Assembly (NCBI RefSeq): GCF_003202285.1
Contig: NZ_MASW01000002.1
Span: 1,612,001 to 1,676,000 of the forward strand
DNA length: 64,000 nucleotides
Reading direction: 5' to 3'
Source: Prauserella muralis
GTDB taxonomy: Bacteria; Actinomycetota; Actinomycetes; Mycobacteriales; Pseudonocardiaceae
In this document: in pieces, positions 17,477 through 25,017 of the stretch
How positions within the stretch are numbered: position 1 is the stretch's first letter
How the letters are laid out: each line of letters begins with the position of its first letter
Program-made: the position numbers and the translations under genes
The notes under the pieces: generated by a model
Database searches by the model: none
What the model saw: only the letters and a program-made list of their open reading frames with translations
What the model was told of the DNA's origin: nothing

Positions 17477-19030
17477 TCAGGCCGGGCAGAGGGTGCCGTC
17501 GCGGGGCACGGTGCCGTTCACGAGGAACGCCTGCGTCGCCTGGGCCACACACGGCGAGCCGAGCGCCCCGTGCCCGGTGCCCTGCCACGCGACGCGCACG
17601 GCGCTGGGGAGGCGCTCGGCGGCCCTGATGGTGCCGCGCTCGGGCGTGACCGGATCGACGGCCGTGGAGATCACCAGGATCGGCGGCGCGCCGGGAGCGC
17701 CGAGCTGGGGCACGGGCTCGCGCCTGCTCGGCCACGGGCTGCACCAGGCCAGCTCCTGCGCGAGCACGGCGCCGAACACCGGGTGCCTGGCGTCCAGATC
17801 CTTCGCCGCCTTGGCGAGCTGGTCGGCCGGCAGCCTCGTCACGGTGTCGTTGCACTGGGTGGCGAGGCTGCCGTCGAGCCGTGCCGCCGCGTACTCCGTC
17901 TCCACCAGCATCGGCTCCACGAACGCCGACAGCTTCGCGCCGTCCCCGGACTTCGCGGCGGCCAGCGCGCCCGCGAGCTCGCCCCAGCGGTTCCGGTCGG
18001 CCAGCCCGGCGAGCACGGCACGCAGCACCAGTCCCGGTCCGAGCGCCGTGCCGCGCCCGGTCGGCACGGGGCTGCGCCGGGCCTGCTCGGCGAGTGCGGT
18101 GACATCGCCGCGCACGTCGCCGCCGAGCGGGCAGCCCGGGTCGGTCGCGCACTGCTCGCCGAACGCGTCGAGGGTCGCCTCGGCACCGCCTGCCATGCCG
18201 TCGAGCACGGCCGCCCGGTCGGCGGACGGGTCGGGCACGCCGTCGAGCACGAGCCTGCCGGCGCGGCCCGGGTAGCGGGCACCGAAGAGCGCCACCACGT
18301 TCGATCCCTCGCCGTGGCCGATCGCGTTGAGCCGCGCCACGCCCAGCTGGTCGCGCAGCTCGTCGAGGTCGCCTGCCGCCCGCCAGCTGTCCAGGGCGCC
18401 CTGCTCGTCCTCCAGGTTGATGGCGCACTGCTGCCCCGCGGTACGCGCGGCGTCCAGGACGGGCTCCAGCCCGGCGGCGGGGTCGTGCCCGAGCAGGGTG
18501 GCGCGCACGTCGCTGGGGATGCAGCGCGCCGGGTCGGACTGCCCTGTGCCCCTGCGGTCCATGCCGACCAGCGAGAACGTCTCCAGCAGCTCGGGCGGGA
18601 GCGTGGCGGCCAGCTTCGCGGCGTAGAGGGTGCCCGGCTCGCCGTCGACGTCGTTCACGACCACCAGCGGGACCGGCCCCGTGCCCGCCTTGAGCACGGC
18701 GATCCGCTTGATGCCGCGGCGCGGCAGGTCCGGGGCGTCCAGGGTGGTGGTGATCCGCGCGCAGGAGTAGCTCAGCGAGCCGCCCGCCTCGCCGCCGTCG
18801 GCGCCGAGCCGCTGCTGGGTCTCGGCGCCGCAGTCCGACCAGTCGATGGCCGAGCCGCGTGGCTCGGCGAGCTCGGGCAGCGGGGCCTGGCTGGGCGTGG
18901 TGGTCTTCTCGCTCGGGGCGGGCCCGTCGTTCTCCACCACCGGGGGGCGGGTGGACGGCCCCGCGGTGCACCCCGCGAGGATCAGCGGCACGAGCGCGGC
19001 GAGCGTGAGCCTGCGGGCACGGCGCGGCAC
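17477..19030 (-). CDS. Tap-family alpha/beta-hydrolase lipoprotein without catalytic serine
   Basis: 517-residue exported lipoprotein (lipobox LILAGC, residues 17-22) of the tripeptidyl-aminopeptidase-like alpha/beta-hydrolase family. The family's oxyanion/GMDRRGTGQSD block, the acid TAVDPVTPERG and the His GTGHGALGSPC are all present. The nucleophile elbow, normally G-x-S-x-G, reads GHGEGS, so the serine position is glycine. It is therefore probably not an active serine hydrolase unless the next Ser substitutes. The C-terminal Tap domain is complete. GTG start at 19030. It is last in the run behind ligC. Confidence 0.85.
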   Translation of the reverse strand: MPRRARRLTLAALVPLILAGCTAGPSTRPPVVENDGPAPSEKTTTPSQAPLPELAEPRGSAIDWSDCGAETQQRLGADGGEAGGSLSYSCARITTTLDAPDLPRRGIKRIAVLKAGTGPVPLVVVNDVDGEPGTLYAAKLAATLPPELLETFSLVGMDRRGTGQSDPARCIPSDVRATLLGHDPAAGLEPVLDAARTAGQQCAINLEDEQGALDSWRAAGDLDELRDQLGVARLNAIGHGEGSNVVALFGARYPGRAGRLVLDGVPDPSADRAAVLDGMAGGAEATLDAFGEQCATDPGCPLGGDVRGDVTALAEQARRSPVPTGRGTALGPGLVLRAVLAGLADRNRWGELAGALAAAKSGDGAKLSAFVEPMLVETEYAAARLDGSLATQCNDTVTRLPADQLAKAAKDLDARHPVFGAVLAQELAWCSPWPSRREPVPQLGAPGAPPILVISTAVDPVTPERGTIRAAERLPSAVRVAWQGTGHGALGSPCVAQATQAFLVNGTVPRDGTLCPA

Positions 19031-19117
19031 GAGTTGTCGTCCTCACTTCCCCCTGGGATCTGCTTTGCCCAGCCACCTTCGCACGTGCCGGGTGAGAGCG
19101 CGGTGAGCGGGGCGGCG

Positions 19118-20194
19118 TCAGCGTGTGCGCTTGACCTCGCCGTGGAACACCGCGTCGAGGTCGTAGCGGGCGGGCTCCTCCAGCTGGGCGTAGCCGCACG
19201 ACGCGGGGTCGCGGTCGGGCCGCCAGCGCACGAACTGGGCGGTGTGGCGCAGCCGCGCCGGGTGGCCGCCCTCGGTGTGCTCGTAGCTGACTTCGACCAC
19301 CCGCTCGGGCCGCAGCGGCACCCACGGCTGCTCGCTCGGCCGCCACCGGTTCACCCCGCCCGGCAGCCGCTGGTGCTCGGTCACGGCGTCGCCGAGCCAC
19401 GGGTGCGGGCCCTCGGTGACCAGGCCGGCCAGCTCGGCCGCCAGCTCCCGGCGGCGGGCCACCGGGAACGCGCCGACGACGCCGACGTGGTGCAGCACCC
19501 CCGCCTCGTCGTGCAGGCCGAGCAGCAGGGAGCCGACGGCCTCGCCGGGTGCGGTGTCGGCGTGCCAGCGCAGCCCCGCCACGACGCAGTCGGCGGTGCG
19601 GGAGTGCTTGTACTTGAACAGCACCCGCTTGCCGGGCTGGTAGGTCTCGGCGAGCGGCTTGCCGATGACGCCGTCGAGCCCGGCGCCCTCGAACAGCTCG
19701 AACCAGTGCCGGGCGGTGGCCGGGTCGGTGGTCGCGGGAGTGAGCCGGACCGCCTCGCCCGCCAGGTCGGTGAGCGCCGCCCTGCGCTCGCCGGTCGGCT
19801 CGTCCAGCAGCGACCGGTCGCCCACGGCGAGCACGTCGAAGGCCACGAAGCTGGCCGGGGTCTGCTCGGCGAGCAGGCTGATCCGGCTCTGCGCCGGGTG
19901 GATTCGCTCGGTGAGCGCGTCGAAGTCGAGGCGGCCGCCGAGCCCGACGACCAGCTCCCCGTCGAGCACGACCCGCTCGGGCAGGGTCTCGGCGAGCTCG
20001 GCGAGCACCTCGGGAAAGTAGCGGTTGAGCGGCTTCAGCGAGCGCGACTGCAGGGTGAGCTCGGCGCCGTCGCGGAAGACGAGGCAGCGGAAGCCGTCCC
20101 ACTTGGGCTCGAACAGCAGCTCGGCCGAGTCGGGGATGCGCTTGGCCGGACGGGCCAGCATCGGCTTGACGGGCGGGGTGACCGGCAACGACAT
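19118..20194 (-). CDS. ligC: ATP-dependent DNA ligase, LigC type
   Basis: 358-residue ATP-dependent DNA ligase, the same size as mycobacterial LigC. Nucleotidyltransferase motif I FEPKWDGFRCLVF carries the adenylated Lys; motif III is SFVAFDVLAV, motif IV DGVIGKPL and motif V VLFKYKHSRTADC. An OB-fold follows to the C-terminus. It should seal nicks in a back-up base-excision pathway with the stand-alone polymerase at 13705-14724. ATG start at 20194, four bases after the AmaP-like gene, so it is expressed with the envelope-stress operon. Confidence 0.93.
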   Translation of the reverse strand: MSLPVTPPVKPMLARPAKRIPDSAELLFEPKWDGFRCLVFRDGAELTLQSRSLKPLNRYFPEVLAELAETLPERVVLDGELVVGLGGRLDFDALTERIHPAQSRISLLAEQTPASFVAFDVLAVGDRSLLDEPTGERRAALTDLAGEAVRLTPATTDPATARHWFELFEGAGLDGVIGKPLAETYQPGKRVLFKYKHSRTADCVVAGLRWHADTAPGEAVGSLLLGLHDEAGVLHHVGVVGAFPVARRRELAAELAGLVTEGPHPWLGDAVTEHQRLPGGVNRWRPSEQPWVPLRPERVVEVSYEHTEGGHPARLRHTAQFVRWRPDRDPASCGYAQLEEPARYDLDAVFHGEVKRTR

Positions 20195-20198
20195 GCGC

Positions 20199-20807
20199 TC
20201 ACCGTACGCGTCGGCGCTGGGCCGAGCCGAGCTCGAACCGCACGGCAGCGGGCAGGACGGCCACGCCGAGCGTGTCCCTGGCCCGCGCGAGCACGCGGGT
20301 GTCCAGCTCGTGCCACACCTGCCGCAGGTCGCTGCCCTCCCGCAGCCAGAGCCGCAGGCGCAGCGCGGGCTCGGCGGCATCGCCGACCGAGCGCACCCGC
20401 GCCTTGACGACGCCGGCCACGCCCTCGGCGTCGGCCCGCACGGCACCGGCCAGCGCCGACGCGGTCACCGTCAGCGTCCTGCCGTCGGTGTGGTCGAGTT
20501 CCAGATCGGGGCGCCGCTCCGGCCGCAGCGAGCGGGCCAGCCACCACAGGCCGAGCACGGCCAGCAGCACGCCCGCGGCGATGGCCCCGCCGCGGGCCAG
20601 CCACGGCGGCAGGCCGCCGAGCCAGTCCAGCACGAGCGGGTCGAGCACGGGCCTGCGGGCGCGGAACTCGCCCAGCCAGCCGGCGCCTGCGACCAGGACC
20701 ACCGCGGCGATCGCGACGGCCAGCAGCCCGGTCACGGTCGTCAGCGTGCGCTCGGTGCGGTACGAGCGGGCGAGCGCCTTCGCGGAGATGGTGCTGGGTT
20801 TCGTCAT
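20199..20807 (-). CDS. AmaP-like alkaline-shock membrane anchor protein
   Basis: 202-residue protein with two membrane helices (about residues 22-42 and 65-85) and a cytoplasmic domain of about 110 residues (TLTVTASALAGAVRADAEGVAGVVKARVR). The layout matches the AmaP family that anchors Asp23-type proteins to the membrane. Start ATG at 20807 overlaps the stop of the DUF6286 gene as ATGA. It is part of the Asp23 envelope-stress operon. Confidence 0.75.
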   Translation of the reverse strand: MTKPSTISAKALARSYRTERTLTTVTGLLAVAIAAVVLVAGAGWLGEFRARRPVLDPLVLDWLGGLPPWLARGGAIAAGVLLAVLGLWWLARSLRPERRPDLELDHTDGRTLTVTASALAGAVRADAEGVAGVVKARVRSVGDAAEPALRLRLWLREGSDLRQVWHELDTRVLARARDTLGVAVLPAAVRFELGSAQRRRVR

Positions 20808-21340
20808 CGGCGGTCCTTCGGGGAGTCGACGACCACGGAGACGGTGGGCCGGCGCACCAGCGGCACGTCGTCCAGCAGCGCGGTGACCGACTCGGTCAGC
20901 CGCGGCCGCAGCTGCTGCTCGGCCTCCAGCGTGCTCGTCGCGCGTACGCGGACCTTGCGCGAGCCCGCGGTCACCGTGGCGCCGGTGACGTTGTCCTGCG
21001 CCCTGACGTGCTGGCCGACCAGCCGCGCCAGCGCCCGTGGCGAGGTGGTGACCCTGACCCCGGCGGCAGGCTCGCGCAGCGGCACCTCCCTGCGCCGGGC
21101 CGCGCCCGCGGCCAACAGCAGGACGAGGCCCGCGCCACCGGTGACGATCGCGGCGACGCGCAACGGGGGCGAGTCCCAGGCGAGACCGCCGAGGGTGTCG
21201 CGCCACCCGGGCCACGGCAGCAGCAGCGGCGCGCCGGCGGGGCGCCACCAGTGCCAGGCGACCTCCAGCGCGAGCAGGGCGCCCGCCGCCGCGAGGGCGA
21301 GCGCCAGCACTGTCGAGAGTAGACGGACGAAGACACGCAC
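20804..21340 (-). CDS. DUF6286-type membrane protein of the Asp23 operon
   Basis: 178-residue protein with two membrane helices in the first 85 residues (LLSTVLALALAAAGALLALE; VAAIVTGGAGLVLLLAAG) and a soluble domain (TSPRALARLVGQHVRAQDNVTGATVT). It matches the actinobacterial DUF6286 family found in Asp23 operons. GTG start at 21340. Role unknown, probably with AmaP at the membrane. Confidence 0.7.
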   Translation of the reverse strand: MRVFVRLLSTVLALALAAAGALLALEVAWHWWRPAGAPLLLPWPGWRDTLGGLAWDSPPLRVAAIVTGGAGLVLLLAAGAARRREVPLREPAAGVRVTTSPRALARLVGQHVRAQDNVTGATVTAGSRKVRVRATSTLEAEQQLRPRLTESVTALLDDVPLVRRPTVSVVVDSPKDRR

Positions 21341-21365
21341 GGCAGTTGCTCCTCCTCCCGGCCCT

Positions 21366-21725
21366 TCACCGCACCCGTGACGGGGACTGCGGCAGCAGCG
21401 CCGACACCGTCACGTCGAGCGCACGGACCCGATAGGACGTGATCCGCTCGACCTCACCGGTGACCTTCGAGCGCACGTCGTCGACGACGTCGCGCACCGG
21501 GGCCGGGTAGTGCAGGGCGAGGTCGAGGGCGAGGTCGACGTCGTTGCCCGCGCCGGACACGCGCACCGCGGCGCCGTTGCCGCCGCGGCCGAGCCCGGCG
21601 ATGCGGGGTGGGGCCGGGGCCTTGGCGGTGCCCGGCACCGTGGCCGCGGCCCGCTCGGCGACCTTGCGCACCACGCCGTGCGCGATCTCCAGCGTGCCGC
21701 GCTCGCCGGGGTCGATCGTGCTCAC
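21366..21725 (-). CDS. Asp23/Gls24 family envelope stress protein
   Basis: 119-residue Asp23-domain protein. The family core is visible as LEIAHGVVRKVAERAAATVPG and VDLALDLALHYPAPVRDVVDDVRSKVTGEVERITSYRV. Asp23 proteins form membrane-associated assemblies in cell-envelope stress. GTG start at 21725 overlaps the stop of the upstream small membrane gene as GTGA. One of several Asp23-like members in this run. Confidence 0.82.
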   Translation of the reverse strand: MSTIDPGERGTLEIAHGVVRKVAERAAATVPGTAKAPAPPRIAGLGRGGNGAAVRVSGAGNDVDLALDLALHYPAPVRDVVDDVRSKVTGEVERITSYRVRALDVTVSALLPQSPSRVR

Positions 21726-21898
21726 CGGTCCCTGCCCCTGCCGAAGACCTCGGAGAGGTCCAGCTGGCCGTCGAGCGCCCTGCCGACGACGAGACCGATC
21801 ACGCCCACGGCGAGCGTGACGAGGAACGCGGCGAAGCTCTGGGCGGCCGCGAGTCCCAGGACGAGACCGGCGAGCAGGCCGGTCTGGGTGGCGTTCAT
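21722..21898 (-). CDS. small membrane protein (DUF2273-like)
   Basis: 58-residue integral membrane protein with two closely spaced helices (TGLLAGLVLGLAAA and FLVTLAVGVIGLVVGRAL) ending in a charged DGQLDLSEVFGRGRDR tail. This size and shape fit the DUF2273 proteins usually encoded beside Asp23. ATG at 21898 with GGAG just upstream; the longer frame to 21991 has no such site. Coupled to the following Asp23 gene through GTGA. Confidence 0.7.
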   Translation of the reverse strand: MNATQTGLLAGLVLGLAAAQSFAAFLVTLAVGVIGLVVGRALDGQLDLSEVFGRGRDR

Positions 21899-21951
21899 GC
21901 GTGGCTCCTCCGTGTCAGTGCAGTGTGGACGGATCTGGCGACGCGCCGGCG

Positions 21952-22212
21952 TCAGCGGACCCGCGGCGGGCTGCGCCGCCTGCGCCACCACCGGACGAGA
22001 CGGGTGAGGGCGCCAGGTCGCGAGACGAACACGACGGGCGCGTCGGCCCGGTCGGCGACGGAGCTGCGCCGGCCGCGTTCGGCGAAGCGGGCCAGCCCGG
22101 CGACGAAGGCGTCGGCATCACCGCCCGCGTCGGGATGGTGAGCGCGGACGTAGGCGCGGAACTCCGCCCGCCGCGCGCGCGGTTCCGCGTCCCGGCCCCC
22201 GGCGCCGCTCAT
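21952..22212 (-). CDS. small protein with J-domain-like HPD motif
   Basis: 86-residue basic protein. Residues around 16-45 read EFRAYVRAHHPDAGGDADAF, which resembles helix II, the HPD loop and the start of helix III of a DnaJ J-domain (Y-x3-HPD-x-GGD-x3-F). Helices I and IV are absent. The Arg-rich C-terminus (RLVRWWRRRRSPPRVR) could bind membrane or nucleic acid. Start ATG at 22212 overlaps the upstream stop (ATGA). No described function in Asp23 operons. Confidence 0.65.
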   Translation of the reverse strand: MSGAGGRDAEPRARRAEFRAYVRAHHPDAGGDADAFVAGLARFAERGRRSSVADRADAPVVFVSRPGALTRLVRWWRRRRSPPRVR

Positions 22213-22523
22213 CGCGGTGTGGCCGCCGTGCCGTCCGCAGTGGACGGTGCGACGACGTCGGTCACCTCGATGTTCACGGCGACCTCACCCGCGACGCCGC
22301 GCACCAGCTCGCGCAGCTCGCCGGTCACCTCGGGCAGGCGCTCGCCGAGGCGCAGCACCACGCCGACGTCCACCGGCTCACCGGGGCCCGCCACGCGCAC
22401 GCCGGCGATCCTGCGGCCGGGCAGGTGCGTGGCGAGCGTGCCCACTGGTCCGCCGTCGAGCCGGACCACCGAAGGGTGCGCGCCGACCTCCCGGGCGATG
22501 GCGTCCGCCAGTTCGGAGTCCAT
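22209..22523 (-). CDS. Asp23-related small protein
   Basis: 104-residue protein with a divergent Asp23-like fold: a helix IAREVGAHPSVVRLDGG followed by strands PGEPVDVGVVLRLGERLPEVTGELRELVRGVAGEVAVNIEVTDVV. ATG at 22523, 12 bp after the main Asp23 gene. It is coupled to the HPD-motif gene by a 4-base overlap. Likely a partner in the same envelope-stress assembly. Confidence 0.65.
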   Translation of the reverse strand: MDSELADAIAREVGAHPSVVRLDGGPVGTLATHLPGRRIAGVRVAGPGEPVDVGVVLRLGERLPEVTGELRELVRGVAGEVAVNIEVTDVVAPSTADGTAATPR

Positions 22524-22535
22524 GGCTGTTCCGCC

Positions 22536-23006
22536 TCACTCCACGCGGGTGGTGGTGCTGGTGTCCCCGGCCTCGTCGTCCTCCGGGACGTGGATGTCGT
22601 TGACCGCGATGTTGACCTCGATGACCTCCAGGCCGGTGATCTGTTCCACGGTGGAGATCACGTTGCGCCGCACCGCCCTGGCCACGTCCACGATGCGCGC
22701 GCCGTACTCGACGACGAGGTCGAGGTCGACGGCCGCCTGCTTCTCGCCGACCTCGACCGACACTCCGGAGGTGGTGACGGTGCCGGAGCCGGGAATGCGT
22801 TCCCGGATCGCCCCGAACGCGCGGGAGACGCCGCCCCCGATCGCGTACACACCGGACACCTCCCGCGCGGCGATGCCCGCCACCTTCTGCACCACCGACG
22901 AGGCGATGGTGGTCTTGCCCGCGGTGCCCTCCTCGTTGAGCGCGGTGGCCGAACCCGCCCGGGCCGCGACCGACGTCTCCGGCTTGGCAGCGCTGTTCTG
23001 CGCCAT
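22536..23006 (-). CDS. Asp23/Gls24 family envelope stress protein (main copy)
   Basis: 156-residue Asp23 protein with the full family core: TTIASSVVQKVAGIAAREVSGVYAIGGG, VEVGEKQAAVDLDLVVEYG and VISTVEQITGLEVIEVNIAVNDI. The first 28 residues are a polar, low-complexity extension. ATG at 23006 follows AAAGGAGCAGC. It sits 118 bp after the upstream gene, behind an inverted repeat, so it may have its own promoter as well as read-through from the sigma gene. Confidence 0.85.
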   Translation of the reverse strand: MAQNSAAKPETSVAARAGSATALNEEGTAGKTTIASSVVQKVAGIAAREVSGVYAIGGGVSRAFGAIRERIPGSGTVTTSGVSVEVGEKQAAVDLDLVVEYGARIVDVARAVRRNVISTVEQITGLEVIEVNIAVNDIHVPEDDEAGDTSTTTRVE

Positions 23007-23030
23007 GAAGCTGCTCCTTTCGCACGCCGT

Positions 23031-23050
23031 GAAAGGGATCGAACCCTTTC
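23031..23050. promoter_or_regulatory. inverted repeat in the leader of the Asp23 gene
   Basis: GAAAGGG-atcgaa-CCCTTTC, 7-bp perfect arms, located 25-44 bp before the Asp23 start. A further CTAAAGGG lies at 23100. It could be an operator or a leader hairpin controlling this gene separately from the sigma-factor gene upstream. Confidence 0.45.
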
Positions 23051-23123
23051 TCACCCCGTACGATGCGGCTTCGCCGCGCGGTCTTCCGCGAACTCCCCCT
23101 AAAGGGTTAGCAGCACGGGATCG

Positions 23124-23558
23124 TCAGCCGCCGTAGACGTCGGTGATGTGGACGTTCACCGCGGGGGCGACGGGCCCGAACTCGGCCACCAGCGCATCCC
23201 GCAGCCCGCGGCGCAGTGCCTCGGCCACCTCGTCGGCCGGGGTGCCGTAGCGCACGGTGACGAGCACGTCGAGCCCGCCGGGCTCCAGCGCCACGGCCGC
23301 GACGTGCACCCCGCCGATCTCCCCGGCCAGTTCGGCGCCCCGCCGTCTGGCCAGCACGACCACCGCCCGCTCGCCGACGCGCAGCCTGCCGCCGTCCTGC
23401 TCCAGCTCCAGCGGCTCGGTCAGCAGCGTGCCCCGCACGCCGCGCACGGAGCGCAGCACCCGCTCGACCAGCCCCGGCGGCGTGGGAGCCGGGGTGCGCG
23501 CGGCCGCCCGCACCCATTCCCAGCGCGGGTCGTCGAGGGGGTCGGCGCCGGCACTCAT
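23124..23558 (-). CDS. Asp23-related protein linked to the sigma factor
   Basis: 144-residue protein. The C-terminal half (LEPGGLDVLVTVRYGTPADEVAEALRRGLRDALVAEFGPVAPAVNVHITDVYGG) has the Asp23 strand-helix pattern; the N-terminus begins MSAGADPLDDPRWEWVRAA. The start ATG overlaps the sigma-factor stop (ATGA), so it is translationally coupled to it. By position it could be a modulator of the sigma factor, but no anti-sigma motif (zinc HxxxCxxC) is present. Confidence 0.65.
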   Translation of the reverse strand: MSAGADPLDDPRWEWVRAAARTPAPTPPGLVERVLRSVRGVRGTLLTEPLELEQDGGRLRVGERAVVVLARRRGAELAGEIGGVHVAAVALEPGGLDVLVTVRYGTPADEVAEALRRGLRDALVAEFGPVAPAVNVHITDVYGG

Positions 23559-24178
23559 GACCGCTCCTTGAGTTTCGCGAGCAGGGCCACCCTCGCGCGG
23601 TGCAGCCGGGAACGCAAGGCCGGGACGCTGACCTCCAGCACTTCGGCGACCTCCTCGTAACTGAGCTCCTCCAGCTCCCGCAAGACGAGTGGCACCCGCT
23701 GCGACACGTCCAGCTCGGCGATGGCGCGCAGGACCGCATCCACCTGTTCGGCGCGCACCACCTGGCCCTCGGGATTGGCGTGCGGGTCGGCGAGCACGCC
23801 AAGTCCGGGCAGGGGGCCGCTCTCGCCGGTGCCGGCGAGGAGCGCGGCGTCCAGCGAGACGGTGGGCCTGCGCTTGCGCACGTGGCCGAGCGCGGCGTTG
23901 GTCACCACCCGGTAGAGCCAGGTGGACACGGCGGACTCGCCGCGAAAGTCGGCCAGCCCCCGCCAGGCCGACAGCCACGCCTCCTGCACCACGTCCTCGG
24001 CCTCGGCTGCCGTGCCGGTGATGCGCAGCGCCACCCGGTACATGCGCGGCGTGTGCCTGCGCACGAGCCCGTCGAAGGCCGCGGCCTCGCCGCGCGCGGC
24101 CCGCGCCACCAGCGTGGCGTCGGCGGTACCGGCCGGACCGGTGCCCGCCGCGCCCGCCGTGTCCGCCGTGTCGGTCAT
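23555..24178 (-). CDS. ECF RNA polymerase sigma factor
   Basis: 207-residue extracytoplasmic-function sigma factor. Region 2 covers DGLVRRHTPRMYRVALRITG, AEDVVQEAWLSAWRGL and STWLYRVVTNAALGHVRKRR; region 4 has the helix-turn-helix ELSYEEVAEVLEVSVPALRSRLHRAR. It is followed by Asp23-family genes, all overlapping or close, so it probably switches on this envelope-stress operon. ATG at 24178 overlaps the stop of the RibD-like gene. No zinc anti-sigma factor is encoded nearby. Confidence 0.92.
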   Translation of the reverse strand: MTDTADTAGAAGTGPAGTADATLVARAARGEAAAFDGLVRRHTPRMYRVALRITGTAAEAEDVVQEAWLSAWRGLADFRGESAVSTWLYRVVTNAALGHVRKRRPTVSLDAALLAGTGESGPLPGLGVLADPHANPEGQVVRAEQVDAVLRAIAELDVSQRVPLVLRELEELSYEEVAEVLEVSVPALRSRLHRARVALLAKLKERS

Positions 24179-24957
24179 CCGGCGGCGTCGCGGTCGCGGC
24201 GGTAGCGGAACATCGTGAAGCCGTCCTCGTGCAGCAGCGAGGCCAGCCGCATGGTGCGGGGCACCGGGGCCGCCCGGCCCGCGACGATGCGATCGGCGCC
24301 CGCCCCGGCCAGCAGCGGCGCCAGCGTGAGGCACAGCTGGTCCACCAGGTCGTCGGCGACCAGTGACGCGAACAGGTGCGGCCCGCCCTCGCAGTTGACG
24401 CGCAGCAGTCCGCGCTCGCCGAGCAGCCGCAGGGCCAGTGGCAGGTCCACCCCGTGCTCCCCGGCCACCAGGACGTCGGCGCCCGCGTCGGCCAGCGCCG
24501 CCCTGCGCGCCGGGTCGGCGGAGGACGTGGTGACGATCACCGGTGGCACCACGGTGTCGGTGACGATCGGGTCGTCGGCGCTGATGGTGCAGCGCCCGCT
24601 GACGACCGCGATGGTCGGCACCTCGGCGAGGCCGTGCCTGCGCCTGCGCTCGATGCGCACCTCGCCGGGCTTGGCGCCCCGGTACTTCTCGGCCTTCACG
24701 GTGCCCGCGCCGACCAGGATCACGTCGGCGAGGTCCCTGCCGAGCGCGAAGATCCGCTTGTCGGCGGGGTGGGACAGGCCCTCCGAGCGGTCCGCGACGG
24801 TGACGGCGCCGTCGGCGGAGGACACGAAGTTCGCCTGCACCCAGGGCCGGGTCAGCTCCTCCGGGTAGGCGTAGATCCGTTCGAGGTCGGCGACCGTCAG
24901 CGGGCCGGCGGACGCCGCGTCGGATGGCAGGGGCCACAGGCAATGCACGCGTCCCAT
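24175..24957 (-). CDS. RibD C-terminal-type pyrimidine reductase
   Basis: 260-residue protein with the RibD_C / dihydrofolate reductase-like fold: PWVQANFVSSADGAVTV, LGRDLADVILVGAGTVKAEKYRG, the NADPH-binding NCEGGPHLFASLVADDLVDQLCLTLAPLLAG. Alone, without a deaminase domain, such proteins may act on riboflavin intermediates or other pteridine/pyrimidine substrates. It is first in the minus-strand run that continues into the sigma factor by a 4-base overlap, a combination with no obvious metabolic logic. Confidence 0.85.
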   Translation of the reverse strand: MGRVHCLWPLPSDAASAGPLTVADLERIYAYPEELTRPWVQANFVSSADGAVTVADRSEGLSHPADKRIFALGRDLADVILVGAGTVKAEKYRGAKPGEVRIERRRRHGLAEVPTIAVVSGRCTISADDPIVTDTVVPPVIVTTSSADPARRAALADAGADVLVAGEHGVDLPLALRLLGERGLLRVNCEGGPHLFASLVADDLVDQLCLTLAPLLAGAGADRIVAGRAAPVPRTMRLASLLHEDGFTMFRYRRDRDAAG

Positions 24958-25017
24958 CCCAACATGACGGCAAGGCCGTGGCCATTCGGGCTCCGGCGCC
25001 CCCGTAACCTCGTCGGC

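Noticed and set aside
17570-20407. 945-codon open frame on the plus strand
   Set aside because: Shadow of the lipoprotein hydrolase and ligC genes.
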